Source: Apostichopus japonicus (lineage: Eukaryota > Echinodermata > Holothuroidea > Aspidochirotida > Stichopodidae). Taken from it: a stretch of DNA of 64,000 bases. The notes beneath the pieces are model-generated. The model was not told the DNA's origin. It saw nothing but the letters and a program-made list of their open reading frames with translations, and ran no database searches. The stretch's first letter is position 1; each line of letters starts with the position of its first letter. This document shows, in pieces, positions 57,862 through 64,000 of this stretch. The DNA is taken from assembly GCF_037975245.1 (NCBI RefSeq), contig NC_092567.1, positions 25,898,376 to 25,962,375 of the forward strand. The letters are read 5' to 3'. The translations under genes and the position numbers were made by a program.

Positions 57862-57990
57862 CTGCCGTGGCGCAGCGGTTAGTGCTCTGTACCTGAAGAG
57901 CGAGACGTTTTTGGCTCCTGACCAGGTTCGATTCCCTGTGACCGAAGTTTGCTTTTGCCGTTCTCTGATACGGTCTCTTGTTTTACTCAA
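57862..57990 (+). mobile_element. tRNA-derived SINE head, copy 3
   Basis: A box TGGCGCAGCGG (57868) and a perfect B box GGTTCGATTCC (57925). The body 'gaccgaagtttgcttttgc' resembles copies 1 and 2. It is the best-preserved of the three clustered heads. Confidence 0.8.
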
Positions 57991-58044
57991 TTTTATGAAT
58001 CCACACACCAAGTGTTAGATCATTTCCATCGTTAGATATCTAGT

Positions 58045-58145
58045 TAAAGGTTTTTCAGAGTTTGACCTCTGGATGACCTATAGGAGATTGACCTCACAAG
58101 CAATAGGATTCTTGTACTCAATATGGCAAATCCATATACCATGTA
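58045..58145. repeat. Unit of the 'gacctcac...caataggattcttgtactcaat' repeat
   Basis: It shares 'ttgacctc', 'caataggattcttgtactc' and 'accatgtacgaaaaat' with the units at 24830, 52900 and 58870. Confidence 0.6.
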
Positions 58146-58154
58146 CGAAAAATA

Positions 58155-58640
58155 TCCGTTTCGTTTCGTTTATTCCAGTATAAATTGCATAAAATACAGT
58201 TCATAAATAGGAAAATGGTGAGTATAATAAATAAAATTGTTATGTGCATTCATAAAATGTATAAAAGTTAGGAAAACAGTAACCCAATTAGGGAATAAAA
58301 ATTGTGGACACTATACAAATTACATCAAATCAAGTCATTTAAAGTGTCATGTTGAATAAAAATAGATGCTCTGTGTACAAACGAGTTTCTGTAAACTTGC
58401 ACTCTATATTTTGGTGTCAATGCACTATTCCTGAGAGTAGAGCTAGTGTGTCGACACATTGACTTCAGTTCTGCATGAAGCGGGTGATATTCTTCTCTTT
58501 GAATATTCCGTCTTACTTAGTCTGATAAATACATGCCTAGCTCCACCATTGACCTGATCAACCATACTCTCATAATCCAACCTGAAAATCTTAGTACAAT
58601 ACTTCAAGAATGCTTTGATTCTTTGTGTATCACAGGCAAG
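58155..58640 (-). mobile_element. LINE 3' end, minus strand
   Basis: Minus-strand translation across frameshifts gives HPLHAELKSMCRHTS, then ALTPKYRVQVYRNSFVHRA, the usual C-terminal block of CR1/L2-like ORF2. It is followed on that strand by an AT-rich 3' UTR. It is dead. Confidence 0.7.
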
Positions 58641-60947
58641 TAGAAAATAATACCAAATACAGGCACAGTAGCCTATATATTATATGGGGCAGAATCGATG
58701 TCACAATACTTTATGTCTCACGTCTAATTCGAAGAACGGAACGAGATATGTCAATGTGGATACAATGTACTAGACTCGTCGCAGTATATTTGAAATATGA
58801 CCAGTGTAAAAAATACGGTAGCTTAAATATAAAACAAGGTTTCCACAGTTTGAAACAAAAGGGATATTGAAATCAATGTGGTGCTCACACTAAATACGAG
58901 ATTGATCCAAGCTTTCCTTTCTTGAGATATCGTGTTTACAAGATTTACATAATTTGACCCCTGGTGACCACAAATGGCCTTTGACCTGCCCACAAAACAA
59001 AAGGTTTCTTCTACTCAATGATGTGGTACTCATATACACCAAATATTACATTGGTCAAAGCTTTCTTTCTTGAGATATCGTGTTTACAAAGCGAGGCGTC
59101 ACACACACCGCCTGAATGTGTGCATAGGTTACGATTATCATCGAAACCAATAAGTTGCTAGCCTTTGCTGGCAACTCTGTGTATGCACATTCTGCCACGA
59201 ACTTGTTCAAACCAGATCGAACCGGTTTGACGTGAAACAAAACTCACAGATACTGCTCTTTCGAGATATCCGGAGATATACGTAATATCGTAAGGATCGT
59301 TGCGAACCTATTAGCCTTTTCACTAAGATTTTTGAAACTATGTTGCTTTCGACTGTCATCATTCTAAAATAAACCTTCAAGCGACGAACGGTTATCTCAT
59401 TACTTTTACATGAATCTTCTTAATAATATTATTACATCTTAAAAGTTTCCATACGAAGATTATATAATTTAGTAGAATAGTTTAATGCAACAATTTCTGA
59501 TTCTCTTTTCTGCGTCATACATTCCGAAAATCTATGGGTCGAGTTATCTGTGGTCCAGCCAGTTGGTGATTATTTATGTCTACAAGTGTCGTCTGCAAAA
59601 ACTCCCTACTGAATTACATACATGTACTGTGTATACTATAACGGTATGATGAACAGTTATAGGTACTGTATAGTAGGGTGGGGTATTGTTTGCGATTGAA
59701 TGTAATCTTTTCCGAGCGTTTGTAGGCCTACCGATATATCACTAAAAATACTGTCTGACCTGACCACTAGAGAAGCTGAGTGACACGTTAAACAGACCAT
59801 AAATTACTCATCGTCCTCAGAAAGTTATTCGTACGTGACAGTTTATGTTGAGTATTAATCTGTATGTGGAGTTGATGAGGTTGGTATATATAAACTCCTA
59901 TTCCTAATCCTGTTAATGGGCACTGATCAAATTGTCCAGCTGTTGCGCATTCTTGCAAAGTTATGCAGAGAATTCTAGCCCAAACGTTTAGGCCTGGTCG
60001 ATTTAGGTTAGCCTATGTTTAGGAAAGTATAAGTTAAGATTCAAGGCTCATAATTTAACTTTATTTAATTACAAACACAACGTAACCGATCATTAACTCT
60101 ACAAACATTTTCTATCTAGGCCTATGCCTCTACCTATCTTCGCTTTTTCCTAATCTATTTTTAGGGAATCAGGAATTTCTATTTGCATTTGTTTCTTTTA
60201 TTAACTTTTAATAACTTAATATAAATCACTACTAACATTAACAATGCCGCCACTGCATATTGTTTGCTCTCCACCTCTATTGGATTAGACGATATAAATA
60301 TCCAAGTTACTGTAGGCCCTAGCTCAGTTTTTACAACTAGCCTACTATCCATTATGCAGACCCAGGGTTAGAATTAGCAGCAGGATTGCACCGTTCCTGC
60401 ACTTTGATTGCATTTGGAATAAACGTTTAGTAAAAAGCCACTTGCGTTTATTTTTTTTTTTTTGTGATGCTGTCTATAATCCATCAGTAACATCTCGTAA
60501 ATTTCCTTGTCAGTCTTTCCTTCCATGAAATAACATATGAACAAATAATAGTGAGAATTCTTTCCATCTGGTAGCCTAACAGTAAAACCACACTCAATTT
60601 GGAAATCTAGCCTAACCATCTGTTTATTCACTGAAATTGTGACGCAGTTATAAGATACATACTTTCATTATTGCTGTTATCTTCGACCACATGGTAGCAT
60701 AACACCACATTTCTTACGATTGCGACAGCTTTTCTCCATTAAACCCACCTGGTCAGAGTGCATAAATTTAGAAGTTTGTTTCCTAAATTCATCAGCAAAC
60801 ATATTGAGACTTAAATGTGAAATTTGTCTGAATTGCTTTCCTGTAGCAGGATAAGAATCTATATTTTTTCAGCAGCTTAGGAGTCTTAACCTGGTTGGAA
60901 CTCTAAACCTAACAGACTTGAAAATAAACCTTTTCTCTTATCCATAG
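58641..60947. other. Intergenic and 5' side of the transporter gene
   Basis: Positions 58870-59110 hold two units of the 'tgacctccac...ttgagatatcgtgtttacaa' repeat. The rest is AT-rich and unassigned. An untranslated first exon of the SLC16-like gene is expected to the left of the acceptor at 60947 but was not located. Confidence 0.45.
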
Positions 60948-61145
60948 CCATGAATCCCTCCACTGAAAAAGGGATGATTCCTGGTAGAGAATTAACAACA
61001 AACAAGGAAGCATGTAATGCTGGAGGATGGCTGATTGTTGCTGGTGGTTTCATACTCTTTGCAGTCATCATTTCACCTAGCAACTGCTACAACATTCTCT
61101 TTGTGACCCTCCAGGAGAATTTCAATGCCACAGCTGTGGAGACTG
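60948..61145 (+). CDS. First coding exon of an MFS monocarboxylate-transporter-like protein
   Basis: Acceptor 'cttatccatag' ends at 60947; ATG is at 60950; donor ACTG|GTAATG follows 61145, leaving phase 1 after 65 codons. The peptide has a polar 20-residue N-terminus, then AGGWLIVAGGFILFAVII and NILFVTLQENFNATAVET. This matches the first membrane helix and 'F...L...F.A...ET' region at the start of SLC16-type transporters (usual D/GGWGWVV replaced by AGGWLIV). These carry monocarboxylates or related solutes across membranes. The remaining exons lie beyond 64000 or in unrecognised places. The membership is likely; the substrate is unknown. Confidence 0.75.
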
Positions 61146-64000
61146 GTAATGTATTTAGATATGGGGGAGGGAGGGGAAATGACAGTGTATATTTTAACAT
61201 TTATACATATATATAAGCTCAGATATCCTTTAAAAATGAATGTATTGAAAATACTTATAACAACTATTAATGTTAACATGAACACATAAATGTGCTCTCT
61301 GAGGTCATTTACATGATGGTTAGGTCCTCTCAAGTTAGGTAGAGAGATTTTGGATTGTGGGAGGGGGGGGGGGGTCAGTTTACATCATTTGTTGCCAATG
61401 TGGAACATTTGGATTCATGATCAACATACAGTAATCATATTCAACTGTTGGTTTTACTTTATACATCATTGTAAGGGCACTGTTTGTCTTGCAAATGATT
61501 GCATCAGTATTGGGCCTTTGTAAAATAAGAGCTGTTCAAAAATGGTTTTCATTTCATTCTTTCTCCTCACTGGTCCTTACTGATTATGGCATAAACACAT
61601 GGGGAACATGGTCATTGAGGGTGGGGGGGGGGGTAGAAACACTTTGCCAGACTTGGAAGAAAAGAAATAGGCCATGAACTGTTTTGAAATGAGCCTTAAT
61701 CAATATCTAATATCTATTTTTGTGAAGAATGCCTGCATCTGCTTCAGATTGAAAGGTGTGCCATTCATTTCTCTTAATTATTTTATATGTGAAACTATAT
61801 CTTTATATTGTTTATATCATACATCTTACTGATTGATTGCTAATTCTCATCATTACGGGAAAAAAGTTTAACCCATTTATTTTCCACCACAAGGTGTATA
61901 CTTGATGAATGTGTTATTAACCTACCACATATATTGCTGTATTAGTTTTGTTCAGTTGCATTTGTCTGATATATATATAATAAAAAATAATGTTAAAAAA
62001 AAATAAAATGGGGAAAAAAAAAGACTCTGTACCATAATAATTCCTTCCATTTGAGTTTCCATTCTGAGGTGCAAAGGTAGAATTATGCAAAGCTTGGATT
62101 CAGTTCAACTGTTTGCACAACACATCCTATTTTAAAATTTGTCCAGGAAAAGAAGAAAAAAATATACAGAAAATGCCCAAAAAATTGAGCCAAATTTATT
62201 GATAGATGTTTTATACATCTTTTGTATGTAAAAAAGCTTGGAGAAGGTAAGTTTTCTTTATTGTTGATGACATGCGATGGCTTTCATTGGCAACAAGTAA
62301 CTTGCCAGATTTCTGATGGCCTGTAGGAGGAGTGAGATGCCTGGAGGGACCGTGTTTCATCAGAGACTCATTGGATGTACCAAGAGATGGAGTAAAGAGG
62401 AGCATGCTACAGTAGTAAATACAAATCCACAAATTTCGTTAGAAATAAATAGAGTGCAGTTACTATGTAAAGTATGTACAACAAAGTGTGTAACCATGAA
62501 TTTGATCTGTATCATGCGATTTGCTGCCTGTAATTGACTTGTTTGTACTTGACTAATTTACCCAAATGTTAATGATCTCTTTAGCTTCAAGTTTCAATTT
62601 TTGGTTCTAGCCTAACTTGGGAGAAAGCATCAGTTCAAAGTTGTTGAGAGCTTTGCTGATCATGAATTTTGAAAATTAATAAAGTTACTGCCAGGATGCA
62701 CCATTTACCTAGACAGTCTGGGGGAGTGCATGGTCAACAACATGCAGACATATTTGCCTGTTGCAAAATCCCAAATTTCATAAATTTCTGCAAAACAGCT
62801 GAGCTGTCAGCTTTGCATATCCTTCTGAACAAAAATGTATAGCTTACACCATTATCAAAGATTTTGTCAACCAGTCTCCAGTTCTCCAATTCACATTTGT
62901 ATTGTATCTCTTTTACTTGACAGTATTAATTACGATAGCATTTCAGAGCTTCAGTGTAAATTATTCTCCATTGAAAATCCAATGAATGAAGTATTATGTA
63001 TATTATGGACAAAACCAGAAAAGCAGTTAACTTATTGACTGTAACTTACTTCAAGGTTGTTTAAAGCAATCTCAATAATTGTTTCCAGTTTGGTGGAAAC
63101 ATTTGAACTACAGGAATGTTAGGTGGGATTAGCTGTAGCATAAAACCATTTCTGTCTATGTACAGTAGTTTGAACAATTTGCAAACTAAAAATGCATGAA
63201 AGGTTTCTAATCAGTTTGCTAAAAACCAACTACAGGAATGTTAGGTGGGATTAGCTGTAGCATAAAACCATTTCTGTCTATGTACAGTAGTTTGAACAAT
63301 TTGCAAACTAAAAATGCATGAAAGGTTTCTAATCAGTTTGCTATAAACCAATTTTCGCTAAGTTGTGCCATTTAATGGCAGTTACAAATCATTATCTCAT
63401 AAAATATGTCTTTATATCCAGCCAAACAGCCAATTTCTATTACAGTCATTCAAATGTAGCTTCCTCTTGAAACTGGATAAATTGGGTTGGAGTTGCTAGT
63501 ACCTGGATCATGAAAATGGAGAAGATTTAAAGTTGCTCATTTTCTGTGTAAATTACATGTGGTCACATATGAGTAGGACAAGAAAAAATGAGAGCTGTTG
63601 TAGTTACAAATTCTGGGATTAATTAATTAACAAAAGAACCAAGTTTTGTAGCAACAGATACAGAGAATGTAAAATATTTGGTCTACCATAGCAAAATGCT
63701 CCGCAAATGGGGAAATGTGAATTGTAAATGTAATGATGTATTTGAATATATTTCATTTTTTCACACTGAACCTTCAAATTGCCAAAAAAAAAAAAAGTAT
63801 ACAATAATTATTTCCTGAGGTAATATTTTTATGAATGGAGAAAACTATTGGTTGTCAGCGAAAGCAGATGCGATTTCCTGCATGGTTACACACTTTTCAT
63901 TAGTACCTTCAAATTGAAGATTCTGCCTCAAGAATTATTGGTTGTCAGATTCATTTAAAAAAAAAAAAAAAAAATGTGGATTTGTTGCACATTACACATA
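61146..64000. other. First coding intron of the transporter-like gene
   Basis: AT-rich, with G runs near 61365 and 61622 and A runs near 63962. I found no second exon continuing the transporter before the window edge. The duplication at 63106-63349 lies here. Confidence 0.5.
63106..63349. repeat. Near-perfect 122-bp tandem duplication
   Basis: Positions 63106-63227 and 63228-63349 are identical except for about one base ('gctaaaaacc' against 'gctataaacc'). It may be a recent duplication, or an assembly artefact of two alleles. Confidence 0.97.

Noticed and set aside
57397..58018. Open frames over the SINE cluster
   Set aside because: They read through tRNA-like heads on both strands with no domain.

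Overview
This is a gene-poor, AT-rich, repeat-dense animal genomic window with spliced genes. The intron-exon structure, tRNA-derived SINEs, CR1/L2-like LINEs, a Ty3-type retroelement, a Penelope-like fragment with a hammerhead fold, GC-rich TIR elements and frequent 'taggccta' words suggest an invertebrate deuterostome. An echinoderm, perhaps a sea cucumber or sea urchin, is my best guess. No single marker in the window proves this.

Three host gene families are supported. (1) Two paralogous genes, at 5759-8382 and 36404-38569 on the plus strand, encode LRAT-like (NlpC/P60 fold) proteins with a four-segment membrane tail; both are intact with the same two-exon coding structure. (2) A complete 11-exon coding region on the minus strand, 56742 down to 47094, encodes a coiled-coil protein of about 518 aa that I recognise as CCDC91 (p56, GGA-binding partner), including the GGA-binding DDFGGF motif. 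(3) The first coding exon of an MFS monocarboxylate-transporter-like (SLC16-type) protein lies at 60948-61145 on the plus strand; the rest runs off the window.

Layout: 1-2.8 kb holds a satellite and a SINE. 2.8-5 kb holds a TIR element with nested repeats. 5.1-8.4 kb is LRAT-like gene 1. 8.4-19 kb is mostly unassigned sequence with a second TIR element, LINE 3' ends and a ghost copy of the gene 1 upstream region. 19-24 kb holds a nested pair of TIR elements, a second ghost copy carrying a MITE, and a satellite. 24-30 kb holds a SINE, a TTAA-like MITE and minus-strand LINE pieces. 30.4-36.1 kb is a decayed Ty3-type element that has itself received a LINE tail and a 2.4-kb TIR element. 36.1-38.6 kb is LRAT-like gene 2. 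38.6-44 kb holds LINE tails, two further TIR elements and tandem repeats. 44-56.8 kb is CCDC91 and its 3' side. 57-64 kb holds SINE heads, a LINE tail and the transporter exon.

The main story is decay and duplication. One LRAT-gene unit appears as two intact genes plus two gene-less fragments of its upstream region. Paralogous empty sites inside the window let several transposon insertions be read exactly: 8-bp duplications for two elements with CAGGCGCGTA ends, 5-bp duplications for two with CAGG(G/C)GCGTATCCAGG ends, and 8 bp for a SINE. A Penelope-like fragment with a hammerhead-type fold sits directly against a CCDC91 splice acceptor. I found no bacterial-type operon, CRISPR array or clear new multi-gene system.
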